In this document: positions 17,261-28,276 of the stretch, one piece after another
How positions within the stretch are numbered: position 1 is the first letter of the stretch
How the letters are laid out: every line of letters starts with the position of its first letter
Origin: Runella sp. MFBS21
GTDB lineage: Bacteria; Bacteroidota; Bacteroidia; Cytophagales; Spirosomataceae
NCBI RefSeq assembly: GCF_029433105.1
Contig: NZ_JARNTW010000003.1
Location: forward strand, 186,001 to 250,000
Direction of reading: 5' to 3'
DNA length: 64,000 nt
Notes under the pieces: model-generated
What the model was told of the DNA's origin: nothing
What the model saw: the letters and a program-made list of their open reading frames with translations, nothing else
The model's database searches: none
Program-made: the position numbers and the translations under genes

Positions 17261-20200
17261 ATGTGGCAAATTTGGATTGATACTGGCGGGACTTTTACCG
17301 ATTGTTTGGGGCTTAACCCTGACGGACAACTAAGACGAACCAAAGTACTCAGCAGCAGCTTTTTAAGAGGAACTATTTTACAAAAAATAGCGCCCAACAC
17401 TTACGAAGTTTCGGCTCCCTGGGCTAGTTATGAGGGACTTTTTAGAGGTTATGATTTTAGGGTATTAGGCCAAAATGATTTTTTAAAAGTCGCCGATTTC
17501 ACAGCAAATAAACTGGTATTAGAAGAAGAGATTTCTGTGCTTCATTACCCTTTTCATTTTGAGATTACGACCCACGAAGAAGCGCCCGTACTAGCGACGC
17601 GCCTCATTACTCAAACCCCACTCCATGCATCCTTTCCCGCTCTTACCATGCGCCTTGGTACGACCAAAGGTACCAATGCGCTATTGGAACGAAAAGGCGC
17701 GAAAGTAGCTCTTTTTGTTACCAAAGGTTTTGGGGATTTGCTCAAAATTGGCACCCAACAACGCCCCCATTTATTTCAGCTAGCCATTCCTGACCCTGTA
17801 TTGCTCTATGACCAAGTGATTGAAGTAGACGAGCGACTTGATGCCGAAGGGAACCTGCTCCATCCCTTGGATACCACTAATATTCAGGATATTTCGAGCA
17901 AATCGGCAGCTATTTCATTTTTACATAGTTATAAAAACCCAGTTCATGAAAATGCCCTTCAGTCTCACCTACGTGGGCAAGGGCATGAGTATGTCAGTAG
18001 CTCGGCCGAATTGTATGCAGGTATCAATTATCTCAAACGCACCCAAACAGCTCTGATTAATGCCTACTTACAGCCTATATTATCTGATTATTTGAGCAAT
18101 ATTACGGCTTCTCTAGGTCAAGAGGCAGTACGCGTCATGACAAGTGCAGGGGGGCTAGTGCATTCAAGTCTTTTCAGAGCCAAAGATAGTTTATTGAGCG
18201 GCCCAGCAGGTGGCATGGTAGGTGCAGCAACTATTGCTCAACAACTTGGTTTTGAGCGTTGTTTGACATTCGACATGGGTGGAACAAGTACTGACACGGC
18301 TCGTTTTGACAATAAATTAGATGTAGAATTTGTCACCAAAATTGAAGGTATTGAGCTACACAATCCTACCCTCGCCATAGAAACTGTAGCTGCTGGTGGA
18401 GGGTCTATTTGCTATTTTGATGGTCAAAAACTACGGGTAGGTCCCGAAAGTGCTGGTGCTCAACCGGGACCCGCTTGCTATGGCGCAGGCGGCCCTTTGA
18501 CAATTACAGATGTCAATTTGTTGTTGGGCAAAATGGATGCATCACGTTTTGGGGTTCCTATCAATCCAAACAAGGCTCAGCAAGCTCTCCAAATTATCCA
18601 AGAACAAATTTTGACCCAAACCCGTCAACAACTTAGTGAAATAGAAATTCTGCGAGGTTTTGAGCAAATCGCCAACGAAAAAATGGCAGAAGCTATCCGA
18701 CGTATTTCGGTCGCCAAAGGGTTTGCCCCCAAAGATTACCCCTTACTTACTTTTGGAGGAGCGGGGGGGCTACATGGCTGTCAGTTGGCCGATATTTTGG
18801 GTATCGACACCGTAATTCTTCCTTACGACGCAGGTCTTTTGAGTGCTTTTGGCATGGGACAAGCCCGTACCCAACGCATTGTAAATCAACAAATTCTTAA
18901 ACCTTTAGAAGATATACTCCCTGAGCTTGATGAGCTAATTCACACATTGGCAACAGAGGCTACTAAAGCACTACATCAAGAACAAATCAAGGAGGTAAAA
19001 GTTGAGTATATTCTATTATATCTTCGTTTCAAAGGACAAGAAAACGCCTTAGAGATTGTCTACCAAAGCGCCGATAATCTTGCCGAACAATTTCGAGAAA
19101 GATACCGACAGCTTTTTGGGTACTATCCCAGCTCTCTCGCGATTGAGGTAGAAAGCATCAAGCTGATTGCTAGCGAAAAAGCAGAATCTCAAACTTCTTT
19201 TCTCCAATACGAGCCTGTTCATAAAGTCCAACCCTTTAAAATAAGCCCCTCTCAATACGCCATTTTTGATTGGGAATCCTTAGAAGAAGGGGATTTTTTT
19301 GAAGGTCCTGCAGTCTTACTCAATGCCACTTCTACCTCATTTATTCCCGAAAGATGGCGGCTAGTAGTTACCCCTACCAAAGACGCTGTGGTGCACAAAT
19401 CAAATGCTCCTCACCCTCAAGAAGCCCAAGAAAAAGAAACTCAAGAAACCATAGAACTTGAACTATTTACGAATCGTTTTATGGCTATTGCCGACGAAAT
19501 GGGTGCGCAATTGCAACGCACCGCTTTCTCGGTCAATGTCAAAGAACGTTTGGATTTTTCGTGTGCTATTTTGGACGCTCAAGCGGAGTTATTAGTCAAT
19601 GCCCCCCATATTCCAGTTCATTTGGGAAGCTTGGGCGTATGCGCTCGCTTAGTACTCCAACGCACTCCCCTCCGTTCTGGGGAGGTTGTGATTGTAAATC
19701 ATCCCAAATACGGAGGGTCGCATTTGCCCGACGTCACGCTTTTAGCGGGCGTTTTTACCCCTCAAGACGACCTTATCGGCTACGTTATCAACCGTGCTCA
19801 TCATGCCGAAATAGGAGGCCGCACGCCGGGGTCAATGCCTCCTGATGCTATTTCGCTCGTCGAGGAAGGAGTCGTTATTTTGCCCACTTATTTGGTTATC
19901 AATGACCAAATCCAATGGGAAGCTATGGAAGAATTATTTCTGAAAGGGCCATATCCTACTCGCTCATTTACCGAAAATATGGCCGACATCAACGCGGCCT
20001 TGTCTTCCCTAAAATCCGGACAAATAGCTTTGCAAGCGTTGGTAGCTCAGCATGGATTGGCGCGGGTGCGGCATTATATGAAACTTCTCAAAGACTCCAC
20101 CTTTTCGGCCTTAAAAGAAGCACTACAACCCATACAAAATCAAACCTTTACTGCTTTAGAATCTTTAGATGATGGGCATCAAATCAGCGTAAAAATTATA

Positions 20201-21004
20201 ACATCGGCCCAGAAAACTTCACCTAGTTCCCCACTGATTGTTTTTGATTTTAGTGGAACTTCGCCCCGTCATCCTTTCAATCTCAATGCCAATATCTCCA
20301 TTATTTACAGTGCGATATTGTATGTATTGCGACTATTGGTCAACAAAAACATTCCTCTTAACGAAGGGCTTACCCAAGGTATCGAAGTCATTTTGCCACC
20401 TGATAGTTTTTTACACCCTGAGTTTAGTGACGATGCCTCCCTCTGTCCTGCTGTAGTAGGAGGAAATACCGAAGTCAGTCAACGCCTCGTGGATACACTT
20501 CTCAAAGCTTTTGGGTTGGCAGCTTGTAGCCAAGGGACGATGAACAATTTTTTGTTTGGCAATGGGCAGTTTGGTTACTACGAAACCATCTGTGGTGGTA
20601 CGGGCGCTACTTCCCAAGCACATGGCAGGGCCGCAGTACACCAACACATGACCAATACACGCATCACCGATGCTGAAGAACTCGAACGACGCTACCCTGT
20701 GCGTCTTGACGAGTTTGCAATTCGCAAAAATTCGGGCGGAAAAGGCCGATGGAACGGTGGTGACGGGGTGGTTCGTGAACTTACGTTTCTGGCACCTTTG
20801 CGCGTAACCCTCATTACCCAACACCGTCAAGTAGCACCTTATGGTATAAAGGGTGGCAAAAATGGACAAACAGGACGCCAAACCCTAACTACAAATGACG
20901 AAAAAAAGCAAGAACTCAGCGGAATCTGTTCGCTAGAAGTAGTCGCTGGAGATAAAATCAGAATCGAAACTCCGGGAGGTGGAGGCTATGGAAGCCCAAT
21001 TTAA
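17261..21004 (+). CDS. Fused hydantoinase A/B (5-oxoprolinase family) protein
   Basis: A 1247-residue protein joining both subunits of the family. Residues 1 to ~710 are HyuA-like: the ATPase loop [32 protein letters not shown], the second phosphate loop [14 protein letters not shown] and [16 protein letters not shown]. Residues ~730-1247 are HyuB-like: [46 protein letters not shown] and ending GGGGYG. The fused form is typical of eukaryotic and some bacterial 5-oxoprolinases, which use ATP to open 5-oxoproline to glutamate. Cyclic imides or hydantoins are other possible substrates. It is a single gene followed by a regulator on the same strand 58 bp later. Confidence 0.88.
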   Translation: MWQIWIDTGGTFTDCLGLNPDGQLRRTKVLSSSFLRGTILQKIAPNTYEVSAPWASYEGLFRGYDFRVLGQNDFLKVADFTANKLVLEEEISVLHYPFHFEITTHEEAPVLATRLITQTPLHASFPALTMRLGTTKGTNALLERKGAKVALFVTKGFGDLLKIGTQQRPHLFQLAIPDPVLLYDQVIEVDERLDAEGNLLHPLDTTNIQDISSKSAAISFLHSYKNPVHENALQSHLRGQGHEYVSSSAELYAGINYLKRTQTALINAYLQPILSDYLSNITASLGQEAVRVMTSAGGLVHSSLFRAKDSLLSGPAGGMVGAATIAQQLGFERCLTFDMGGTSTDTARFDNKLDVEFVTKIEGIELHNPTLAIETVAAGGGSICYFDGQKLRVGPESAGAQPGPACYGAGGPLTITDVNLLLGKMDASRFGVPINPNKAQQALQIIQEQILTQTRQQLSEIEILRGFEQIANEKMAEAIRRISVAKGFAPKDYPLLTFGGAGGLHGCQLADILGIDTVILPYDAGLLSAFGMGQARTQRIVNQQILKPLEDILPELDELIHTLATEATKALHQEQIKEVKVEYILLYLRFKGQENALEIVYQSADNLAEQFRERYRQLFGYYPSSLAIEVESIKLIASEKAESQTSFLQYEPVHKVQPFKISPSQYAIFDWESLEEGDFFEGPAVLLNATSTSFIPERWRLVVTPTKDAVVHKSNAPHPQEAQEKETQETIELELFTNRFMAIADEMGAQLQRTAFSVNVKERLDFSCAILDAQAELLVNAPHIPVHLGSLGVCARLVLQRTPLRSGEVVIVNHPKYGGSHLPDVTLLAGVFTPQDDLIGYVINRAHHAEIGGRTPGSMPPDAISLVEEGVVILPTYLVINDQIQWEAMEELFLKGPYPTRSFTENMADINAALSSLKSGQIALQALVAQHGLARVRHYMKLLKDSTFSALKEALQPIQNQTFTALESLDDGHQISVKIITSAQKTSPSSPLIVFDFSGTSPRHPFNLNANISIIYSAILYVLRLLVNKNIPLNEGLTQGIEVILPPDSFLHPEFSDDASLCPAVVGGNTEVSQRLVDTLLKAFGLAACSQGTMNNFLFGNGQFGYYETICGGTGATSQAHGRAAVHQHMTNTRITDAEELERRYPVRLDEFAIRKNSGGKGRWNGGDGVVRELTFLAPLRVTLITQHRQVAPYGIKGGKNGQTGRQTLTTNDEKKQELSGICSLEVVAGDKIRIETPGGGGYGSPI

Positions 21005-21062
21005 AAAGTGTCTTATTTCCCCAAAAAAATGCTAAATTTACGGATAAATAAAAGTAAGCAAC

Positions 21063-22559
21063 GTGCCTCTTAACCAAGACAACATACGACTCGTTTTTGG
21101 TCTTAAACTAAAACAGCTTCGCCTAGACAAATCCCTATCTCTCAGTGACTTGTCCCAAAAAACAGGCTTATCTATTTCTTATATTAATGAAATTGAAAAA
21201 GGGAAAAAATACCCTAAATCAGATAAAATTATAGCCCTTGCTAGTGCGCTTGATGTAGATTATGATTCGTTGGTATCTATCAAATTGAGCAAAAAACTGG
21301 AACCTATTTCAGAATTATTACAGTCTAACATCCTTACCGAACTCCCCCTTGATTTGTTTGGAATCGACCCCGCCGACTTGCTCGAAATGCTCTCCGATGC
21401 GCCTACTAAGCTGAGTGCGTTTATCGGAACGCTTATCGAAATTGCTCGCAATTACAACATGTCGGTTGAGCAGTTTTATTTCTCTGCTTTGCGAACTTAC
21501 CAGGAAATGTACGACAATTATTTTGAGGATTTGGAAGAAGAAGCCGATGCTTTCCTAACTCAATTTGCCATACCCGAGGAGTTGATTTTAGATGATAAAT
21601 ACTTGGCCGACTTACTGGTCAAAAATTATGAGTACGAGATTCAGTTTATTGACGAAAAAAAATATCCCGAACTCGTAGGAATTCGTTCTCTACTGGTTCA
21701 CCGTAGCGATAAACTGCGGCTATTGGTAAGTCCACAACTTGATGCCAACCAAAGGGCATTTGTCTACGGTCGAGAGTTGGGGTACCAATACATGAAGCTC
21801 AAAAATCGCCTCAATACCACCCACTTAGTAGAAGCCGAATCTTTCGAACAACTCCTCAACAACTATAAAGCATCGTATTTTGCAAGCGCCATCATCATCA
21901 AAGGAAATATATTGGCTCGCAAGCTTTCAGAGTTTTTTGAGCAGCCTTACTTCGATGCCGATGCCTTACTTAATCTGATAGAATACTTCCACAGTACCCC
22001 CGAATCTTTTTGCTACCGCCTCAGCAACATTCTCCCCAAGCACTTCGGAATCAGTCAATTGTTCTTTTTGCGGTTCAATAATTATGCTGGCCAAAACCGT
22101 TTTGATTTGACAAAGGAAATGCACATTGCCCGCAAGCACAACCCTCATACCGTACGTGATGAGCACTACTGCCGCCGCTGGGTAGCACTGACGATTTTGC
22201 AAGAATTAGCCGATTTACAGCAAAAAGGACAATATCATTATACTCTTTGTCGCGCCCAAATTTCCCACTATATCGATACGCAAGACAAATATTTTGTGGT
22301 ATCTTTTGCCAAGCCCATGTCCCCTACCCCCAACCTCAACGTAAGTGTATCGATGGGGATTCGACTAGATGATAATGTAAGAAGCAAAATCAAGTTTCTC
22401 AATACGGGGCAAATCAGCACACGTGAAGTCAACGAAACCTGCGAACGCTGCCCTTCTTTTGATTGTAAAGAACGGATGGCGGCACCCACGGTTTTGCAGC
22501 GAAAACGCAAAAATGAAGCGATTCGTAAAGCGATGACTAAGCTAAGTAGCGAGCGGTAG
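21063..22559 (+). CDS. XRE regulator with IrrE-like and C-terminal Cys domain (short-chain fatty acyl regulator type)
   Basis: A 498-residue regulator starting at GTG 21063. Residues ~10-65 are a helix-turn-helix of the XRE type (LSLSDLSQKTGLSISYINEIEKG). Residues ~200-330 align with the ImmA/IrrE-like domain, but at the place of the HExxH zinc motif the sequence reads GRELGYQYM, so protease activity is not expected. The end carries CERCPSFDCKER, a Cys pair region seen in RamB/ScfR-like regulators, which sense acyl-CoA esters and control short-chain fatty acid metabolism. The ligand here is unknown. An imperfect inverted repeat (about 22566-22585 and 22633-22656) lies before the convergent lolD. 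Confidence 0.8.
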   Translation: MPLNQDNIRLVFGLKLKQLRLDKSLSLSDLSQKTGLSISYINEIEKGKKYPKSDKIIALASALDVDYDSLVSIKLSKKLEPISELLQSNILTELPLDLFGIDPADLLEMLSDAPTKLSAFIGTLIEIARNYNMSVEQFYFSALRTYQEMYDNYFEDLEEEADAFLTQFAIPEELILDDKYLADLLVKNYEYEIQFIDEKKYPELVGIRSLLVHRSDKLRLLVSPQLDANQRAFVYGRELGYQYMKLKNRLNTTHLVEAESFEQLLNNYKASYFASAIIIKGNILARKLSEFFEQPYFDADALLNLIEYFHSTPESFCYRLSNILPKHFGISQLFFLRFNNYAGQNRFDLTKEMHIARKHNPHTVRDEHYCRRWVALTILQELADLQQKGQYHYTLCRAQISHYIDTQDKYFVVSFAKPMSPTPNLNVSVSMGIRLDDNVRSKIKFLNTGQISTREVNETCERCPSFDCKERMAAPTVLQRKRKNEAIRKAMTKLSSER

Positions 22560-22662
22560 AGCCTCATCCCCTTTTTCTTACAGGAGAAAGAGAATGACGC
22601 AGAAACTATAACCTACCTACCTTCACGACTTCGTCCTTGTGAAAGAAGGGGGATTATGAATA

Positions 22663-23313
22663 TCAAACTTTAAGACCACCATCTACCATTTCTAGCTTGC
22701 GGTCGGCAAGGTTGGCTAGGTGTTCGTTGTGGGTTACAATCACGAAAGTTTGCCCAAGTTCATTACGAAGTTTAAAAAACAATTGGTGTAAGTCTTCGGC
22801 ATTGCGCGAATCAAGGTTGCCACTTGGCTCATCGGCAAACACAATAGCAGGATTGTTGATAAGAGCACGCGCCACGGCCACGCGCTGCTGCTCCCCTCCA
22901 GATAGCTGAGAAGGCAAATGACTTAGCCGTTCTTTCAAACCTAGCATTTCGAGCAATTCTTGGGCTCTTTTGGTAATTGTCGAGCCTTTTCCTCCAATAA
23001 ACCCCGGCATACACACATTTTCGAGGGCCGTAAATTCGGGCAGTAAATGATGAAACTGAAATACAAACCCAATCTCCTCATTACGAAAAGCCGCCAAATC
23101 TTTTTCTTTCAAACCAAAAACATCTGTCCCCTTGATGATTACTTTTCCCGAATCAGGATTGTCGAGTGTGCCCAAAATATGCAATAACGTGCTTTTTCCA
23201 GCCCCTGACGCTCCCACGATAGTCACCAATTCGCCTTGGGTTATTTCTAAATCAATTCCTTTCAAAACGGATAGGGTTCCGTATTTTCTTACTATTTGGT
23301 GGGCTTGTAGCAT
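22663..23313 (-). CDS. lolD: ABC transporter ATP-binding protein, LolD/MacB type
   Basis: From the Met at 23313 the protein has 216 residues and opens [20 protein letters not shown], as LolD-type ATPases do; the longer frame (to 23508) would add 65 residues of unrelated sequence and overlap the radA start. Walker A is [11 protein letters not shown], the signature [15 protein letters not shown], Walker [14 protein letters not shown] and the switch VTHNEH. It supplies energy to an FtsX-like permease for lipoprotein release or efflux. No permease is next to it; the one at 2047-4680 lacks its own ATPase, so pairing is possible but unproven. It is divergent from radA. A TTTG-N19-TAATCTTTG near-consensus promoter lies upstream. 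Confidence 0.88.
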   Translation of the reverse strand: MLQAHQIVRKYGTLSVLKGIDLEITQGELVTIVGASGAGKSTLLHILGTLDNPDSGKVIIKGTDVFGLKEKDLAAFRNEEIGFVFQFHHLLPEFTALENVCMPGFIGGKGSTITKRAQELLEMLGLKERLSHLPSQLSGGEQQRVAVARALINNPAIVFADEPSGNLDSRNAEDLHQLFFKLRNELGQTFVIVTHNEHLANLADRKLEMVDGGLKV

Positions 23314-23463
23314 AGAGACTTCTTTTGGATTTGGGACGACAAAGATTAGAAAACTTCCTAACTTAGACAAAAGCAATGGGAGTACTTTTCTCCAATATTT
23401 TGTTGTTACTATTGCAGGTTCTTCGTTTTTTGCGCATACTTGCCGTCTTCTAAAAATCAACCA

Positions 23464-24831
23464 ATGGCTAAAGTAAAAACTGCTTATTTCTGTCAAAATT
23501 GTGGTCATCAGGCTACTAAGTGGCTCGGTCGCTGTCCTTCCTGTGGCGAATGGAATACCCTCGTAGAGGAAGTTTTGGAAAAAGAAGACAAAAAAGGCCC
23601 CTTAGGACAATGGAAATCGGTGAGTTTGGCGGCCAAACCCAAAGCCATTGCCGACATCAAATATGAGGAAGAGCCGCGCATTGTTACTACTGATGGCGAG
23701 CTCAATCGCGTATTGGGAGGTGGAATCGTGCAAGGGTCGTTGGTGCTGATTGGAGGAGAGCCAGGCATCGGCAAATCGACCTTGATGCTTCAAATCGCCC
23801 TCACGCTCAAGCAACGCGTACTGTACGTATCGGGCGAAGAAAGCGAGCAACAAATCAAAATGCGCGCCGAACGCATCACTTCCAACAATCAAAATTGTTT
23901 TATCCTGACCGAAACCAGTACCGACAATATCTTCCGACAAATGGAAGAATTTGACCCCGATGTACTCATTATTGATTCTATTCAGACCATGCAATCTTCT
24001 CTGATTGAATCAGGCGCGGGGAGCGTGTCGCAAGTACGGCAGTGCGCTGCCGAACTCATGAAATACGCCAAAGAAAGTGGTGTACCTGTGTTTATGATTG
24101 GGCACATCACCAAAGACGGTAACCTCGCCGGTCCCAAAACCCTCGAACACATGGTAGACACCGTCCTGCAATTTGAAGGCGACCGGCATACTACTTACCG
24201 GATATTACGCACCACCAAAAACCGCTTTGGAAGTACTTCTGAACTAGGGATTTATGAAATGCTTGGTTCTGGCTTACGCCAAGTCACCAACCCCTCCGAA
24301 ATCCTAATTTCGCAGCGCGAAGAACAGCTCAGTGGCATTACCATTGGCTCCATGCTCGAAGGTAATCGCCCTTTGATGATTGAGATACAATCGCTAGTGA
24401 GTGTCGCCAATTATGGTACACCCCAACGCAGCAGTACGGGCTTCGACAACAAACGCCTCCAAATGCTACTTGCAGTTTTGGAAAAACGCGGCGGCTTTCG
24501 ACTCGGCACCCAAGACGTATTCTTAAATGTAGCGGGTGGCTTACGCGTGGAAGACCCCGCCATAGACCTCGCCGTCGTGACCTCCATTGCTTCTTCTTAC
24601 GAAGATGCGTTCATTGCACCATCGGTTTGTTTTGCGGGAGAGGTGGGTTTGGGAGGTGAAGTACGCGCCGTCAATCGTATTGAAGGGCGCATCGCCGAAG
24701 CCGAAAAATTAGGCTTCAAAAAAATCTATATTTCCAAATACAACACCAAAGGGCTTATTTTCAAAAACTACAATATCCAAATCATTCCCGTCGCCAAATT
24801 AGACGAAGTTTTTGGGGATTTGTTGAGGTAA
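23464..24831 (+). CDS. radA: DNA repair protein RadA
   Basis: A 455-residue protein from the Met at 23464 ([20 protein letters not shown]), which puts the four-Cys zinc finger (CQNC...CPSC) at the N-terminus as in all RadA proteins; a start eight codons earlier is less likely. Next come the RecA-like ATPase with Walker [14 protein letters not shown], Walker [11 protein letters not shown], and the RadA-specific KNRFG motif. The C-terminal ~150 residues are the Lon-like domain ([30 protein letters not shown]). RadA is a hexameric helicase that drives branch migration in recombination. The start region is close to the divergent lolD. Confidence 0.96.
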   Translation: MAKVKTAYFCQNCGHQATKWLGRCPSCGEWNTLVEEVLEKEDKKGPLGQWKSVSLAAKPKAIADIKYEEEPRIVTTDGELNRVLGGGIVQGSLVLIGGEPGIGKSTLMLQIALTLKQRVLYVSGEESEQQIKMRAERITSNNQNCFILTETSTDNIFRQMEEFDPDVLIIDSIQTMQSSLIESGAGSVSQVRQCAAELMKYAKESGVPVFMIGHITKDGNLAGPKTLEHMVDTVLQFEGDRHTTYRILRTTKNRFGSTSELGIYEMLGSGLRQVTNPSEILISQREEQLSGITIGSMLEGNRPLMIEIQSLVSVANYGTPQRSSTGFDNKRLQMLLAVLEKRGGFRLGTQDVFLNVAGGLRVEDPAIDLAVVTSIASSYEDAFIAPSVCFAGEVGLGGEVRAVNRIEGRIAEAEKLGFKKIYISKYNTKGLIFKNYNIQIIPVAKLDEVFGDLLR

Positions 24832-24936
24832 GAAAAACATGAACCTAATTCCAAGATAAGCTTGGAAATTCTATTGTTTTCAATAGTACATATTTTCAGA
24901 AATCTATTCCACTAGCCTCACATAACATATTTTTCG

Positions 24937-25055
24937 TACCTTTGTACCACAAAACTTCCCCAAAATCATGTAGGAGCCAATTTCTTTCAGGACTTTCAAA
25001 AACAACACCCCAATGAAGGGTTTTTGTTATTCTTCAATCCTCAAAGAAAGAAATC
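24937..25055 (+). promoter_or_regulatory. Structured leader of the ABC-F gene
   Basis: A -7 box TACCTTTG lies at 24937-24944, so the transcript should start near 24951 and have a ~105-base leader. In it, 24968-24973 reads ATGTAG, a start codon directly followed by a stop. Bases 24980-24988 (ATTTCTTTC) are an exact reverse complement of 25046-25054 (GAAAGAAAT), just before the gene's ATG. An inner imperfect hairpin lies at about 25000-25030. Pairing would hide the ribosome entry site. Confidence 0.5.
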
Positions 25056-26642
25056 ATGATTTTTTTACAGCATATTTCCTATATACATCCCAACAAAGAT
25101 TTGTTGTTTGACAACATTAATCTAACGGTCAACAATCAACAAAAAATCGCCTTAATCGGCCATAATGGTACAGGTAAATCTACACTGCTCAAAATCATAG
25201 CCAGAGAGCTAACGCCCTCAGGTGGTCATTTGAAAGTAGAAAGCACACCCTATTATATTCCCCAAATCTTTGGGCAATACAATCATTTGACGATTGCACA
25301 GGCTTTACACATCGACCAAAAACTCAATGCCTTATGCGAAATCCTGAATGGAAACGTAACAGAAGACTACCTGAACTTGCTAGCCGACGATTGGGGCATT
25401 GAAGAACGCACCCAAGCCGCCCTCCACGAATGGCAACTTGATGATTTGGATTGGAATCAGAAAATGGAAACACTCAGTGGAGGGCAAAAAACGAAGGTCT
25501 TTCTTGCTGGTATTTCTATTCACCAGCCTGAACTGATTTTGATGGACGAACCTAGTAATCATTTAGATACCACAGGAAGGCAGCAATTGTATGAATGGCT
25601 GCAATCTACTTCAAGTACAGTAGTAATAGTAAGCCACGACCGGCAGTTGTTGAATCTCTTGGAGACAGTTTGTGAACTAAGCAAACGAGGAATCACTGTG
25701 TTTGGAGGCAATTATGATTTTTATGTCGAACAAAAGCAAGTTGAAATTGAGACATTGAATCAGGATATTCACAGCAAAGAAAAAACACTCCGCAAAGCCA
25801 AAGAGAAGGAACGTGAAACCTTGGAGCGACAGCAAAAATTGGACGCTCGTGGCAAGAAAAAACAAGAAAATGCGGGAATAGCCCGCATCATGATGAATAC
25901 CTTGCGCAACAATGCCGAAAACAGTACGGCCAAAATCAAGAGTGTTCATTCAGAAAAAATCAGTGGCATTTCAGAACAACTACACGAATTGCGTAACAAC
26001 CTACCTGACCTCGACAAAATGAAGTTTGGTTTCGACAATTCAGCTTTACACAAAGGGAAAATTTTGCTCACCGCCACCAATATCAACTTTGGTTATACAA
26101 TTCAGTCTTTATGGAAAGAAAACTTGAACTTCCAAATCAAAAGCGGAGAGCGTATAGCTCTCAAAGGACTTAATGGCTCTGGTAAAACTACTTTGATAAG
26201 ACTTATTCTGGGCGACTTACAACCATGCAGAGGTCTTCTCCAGCGTGCAGAAATCAAATCAGTTTATATTGACCAAGATTACTCGCTGATTGACCGACAA
26301 CTCACCGTGTACCAACAGGCCCAAAAGTATAATATCATGACCTTACAGGAGCACGAACTCAAAATTCGACTCAATCGTTTTTTGTTTTCCAAAGAAAAAT
26401 GGGATAAGCCTTGCTCCACCTTGAGCGGAGGTGAAAGCATGCGTTTGATGCTTTGTTGTCTTACTATTCAAAGTCAAGCCCCAGATATCATTATTTTAGA
26501 CGAGCCTACCAACAATTTAGACCTGCAAAATATCGGCATCTTGACGGCAGCAATCAACGAATACCAAGGTACATTGATAGTAGTATCGCATGATGAACGT
26601 TTTTTGAAAGAAATCAATATTCAGCAAACCCTCCAACTCTAA
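25056..26642 (+). CDS. ABC-F family ATPase (ribosome-associated)
   Basis: A 528-residue protein with two ABC domains and no membrane segment. Domain 1 has Walker A GHNGTGKSTLL, signature LSGGQKTKVFLAG and Walker B LILMDEPSNHLD; domain 2 has GLNGSGKTTLI, LSGGESMRLMLCC and IIILDEPTNNLD. Between them (residues ~225-300) a Lys/Glu/Arg-rich helical linker is present; in this family it reaches the peptidyl transferase centre. ABC-F proteins resolve stalled ribosomes or protect them from antibiotics. Which of these applies cannot be decided by sequence; the structured, start-stop-containing leader hints at inducible control. The gene converges closely on the isomerase-like gene (12 bp). Confidence 0.88.
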   Translation: MIFLQHISYIHPNKDLLFDNINLTVNNQQKIALIGHNGTGKSTLLKIIARELTPSGGHLKVESTPYYIPQIFGQYNHLTIAQALHIDQKLNALCEILNGNVTEDYLNLLADDWGIEERTQAALHEWQLDDLDWNQKMETLSGGQKTKVFLAGISIHQPELILMDEPSNHLDTTGRQQLYEWLQSTSSTVVIVSHDRQLLNLLETVCELSKRGITVFGGNYDFYVEQKQVEIETLNQDIHSKEKTLRKAKEKERETLERQQKLDARGKKKQENAGIARIMMNTLRNNAENSTAKIKSVHSEKISGISEQLHELRNNLPDLDKMKFGFDNSALHKGKILLTATNINFGYTIQSLWKENLNFQIKSGERIALKGLNGSGKTTLIRLILGDLQPCRGLLQRAEIKSVYIDQDYSLIDRQLTVYQQAQKYNIMTLQEHELKIRLNRFLFSKEKWDKPCSTLSGGESMRLMLCCLTIQSQAPDIIILDEPTNNLDLQNIGILTAAINEYQGTLIVVSHDERFLKEINIQQTLQL

Positions 26643-26654
26643 GATGATACTAGC

Positions 26655-28136
26655 TTAACACACTTTTATGACTTCCATTTCAAGCAAAGCCCCTAATTTT
26701 TGGATTTTGGAACTGATATGCCCTATTCCAATCGCACAATGATGCGCCGGGCCGTGACTATTCCAATCATTCACAAATTTGCGGGCACCTTGCGGAAAAC
26801 GATAACGACTATTGGTATTACCTATTTCCAAAATAGGACCAGATACCGACTCGCCTTCGGCCACTAGCAACATGAGTCCCCCACCCCTTCTTTCTACTAC
26901 AGAGAGCAAGGTGACAGGGCCATTTTTCACGCTCATTTCTACCGAAACTCCTTCTCCTACCTTACCATGATATACTTTGAGGGGGCGTACTTTGGTTTTG
27001 CCCTGCGAAATCGCAATGTGCCCGGGACCATCATGCCCCATCAGTACCACATCATCCGCAAAATCCATGGCATAATACTCCGTAAACGAACCACCAGCGC
27101 CAAAGCTATCCATGATTTTCATGGCTTGGGCATTTTTGATTTCATACTCGCCCGCTACAGGAATCCCCTGCGCTGTCAGGAGTGAATTCCCCAGTATAAT
27201 GGAGGCAATCGCTTCTTCATTTTCTAGATTTCCAGTGCCTTTATAATAGTAAGCTATCGAGCCGAGTTTATACTTCTTCACCAATCTATCCAATGCTACC
27301 GAAGTCACAGCAGCTTTCTCCAGCTCGGCCAATCCACAATCTGGTTGGATTTCAAAAACCTCCTCAAACAATTGAAGTCTGTCTGTGCATTCGTCGGGAG
27401 TTACCTCTTTTCGTAGTTGGGCGAGTTCTTCCACTTCCAAAAGCTCTATATGCCCACCAAAATGAGCATATTGCTGAGTCAAATCTGAGTAAATATCCAA
27501 CATCCCACTATAATAATGCCCCATGCAGCCAAGGCGATTGTGAGCCATGATTTCTTTGACTTTTGCGGCTTCCACCCATTCTTTTACATCCTCCCAGCAC
27601 TCAGGGTCATGGTGTAGCATTCCCGTTATTTGGTGAAATTTAATGCCTACTCGGTGAAAAACATTCGCAATTTCGGGAACGGGGCAAGCAGAACAATACG
27701 CCAACCACTCCCCTGTCATTTTTGTACGATTGGTCAAGGCGTTGAAACTCTTATAATCAATCGCTGCTTCAGGCGATAAGTTCAAAATGATTACTGGCAC
27801 TTTGGCCCGCTGCACTACTGGAAGTACGGTGGAAGATAAGGCATAAGTAGTGACATACAGAAATATCAGACTCACATCGGCTTGTTTGAAAAGTTGCCCT
27901 GTTTCAAAAGCCTTATCGGGCGTGTCGACTAAGCCTGCGTTGACGATATAAGGATGAAAATCGGCTATTTTTTCTTCTACGACTGCCATATAGCCTTCTA
28001 GACGCTCTTTAAGGCCTTCAAATTGAGGCCAATAAGCATCTAATCCTATTCCAAAAAGTCCAATTTTAAGAAGAGAAGGAGAAGAATAATTTTTGATATT
28101 TTCCTCCTCTAAAGTAGCATTTTGCTTATACATCAT
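26655..28136 (-). CDS. L-fucose/L-arabinose isomerase family protein
   Basis: A 493-residue protein with the length and fold signs of the L-arabinose/L-fucose isomerase superfamily: an N-terminal alpha/beta domain (LKIGLFGIGLDAYWPQF), VSLIFLYVTTYALSSTVLPV, NRLGCMGHYYSGMLDIYSDL in the second domain, and a late GHDGPGHI and NSHGPAHHCAIGIGH that supply metal-binding His residues. It would interconvert an aldose and a ketose in the cytoplasm using Mn2+ or similar. Substrate cannot be assigned; it differs from classic AraA in many places. It is divergent from an AraC-type activator, with a phased direct repeat between them, so sugar-dependent induction is likely. Confidence 0.75.
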   Translation of the reverse strand: MMYKQNATLEEENIKNYSSPSLLKIGLFGIGLDAYWPQFEGLKERLEGYMAVVEEKIADFHPYIVNAGLVDTPDKAFETGQLFKQADVSLIFLYVTTYALSSTVLPVVQRAKVPVIILNLSPEAAIDYKSFNALTNRTKMTGEWLAYCSACPVPEIANVFHRVGIKFHQITGMLHHDPECWEDVKEWVEAAKVKEIMAHNRLGCMGHYYSGMLDIYSDLTQQYAHFGGHIELLEVEELAQLRKEVTPDECTDRLQLFEEVFEIQPDCGLAELEKAAVTSVALDRLVKKYKLGSIAYYYKGTGNLENEEAIASIILGNSLLTAQGIPVAGEYEIKNAQAMKIMDSFGAGGSFTEYYAMDFADDVVLMGHDGPGHIAISQGKTKVRPLKVYHGKVGEGVSVEMSVKNGPVTLLSVVERRGGGLMLLVAEGESVSGPILEIGNTNSRYRFPQGARKFVNDWNSHGPAHHCAIGIGHISSKIQKLGALLEMEVIKVC

Positions 28137-28245
28137 AAGGGTGTTTAGGTTTCAAGTACGTTGAGATAAAAACCTCCTATACTTCAAAAATGGGTGGAGA
28201 TACAGGCTTCGGTTAGAGTTTATATAGTAGTTTGCACACAATTTT

Positions 28246-28276
28246 CCTTTATTAGGAATATACACACCTTTATTAG
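28246..28276. promoter_or_regulatory. Phased direct repeat, likely AraC-type operator
   Basis: CCTTTATTAG occurs twice, at 28246-28255 and 28267-28276. The start-to-start distance is exactly 21 bp, two helical turns, as in the two half-sites bound by an AraC dimer. It sits in the 292-bp gap between the isomerase-like gene and the divergent AraC gene. Confidence 0.65.

Noticed and set aside
20411-20881. 156-codon antisense frame inside the oxoprolinase gene
   Set aside because: It mirrors a strongly conserved coding region and has no start signal or family features.
22566-22656. Long inverted repeat between the XRE regulator and lolD
   Set aside because: Imperfect with a long loop; at best a weak terminator, so only mentioned in the gene entry.
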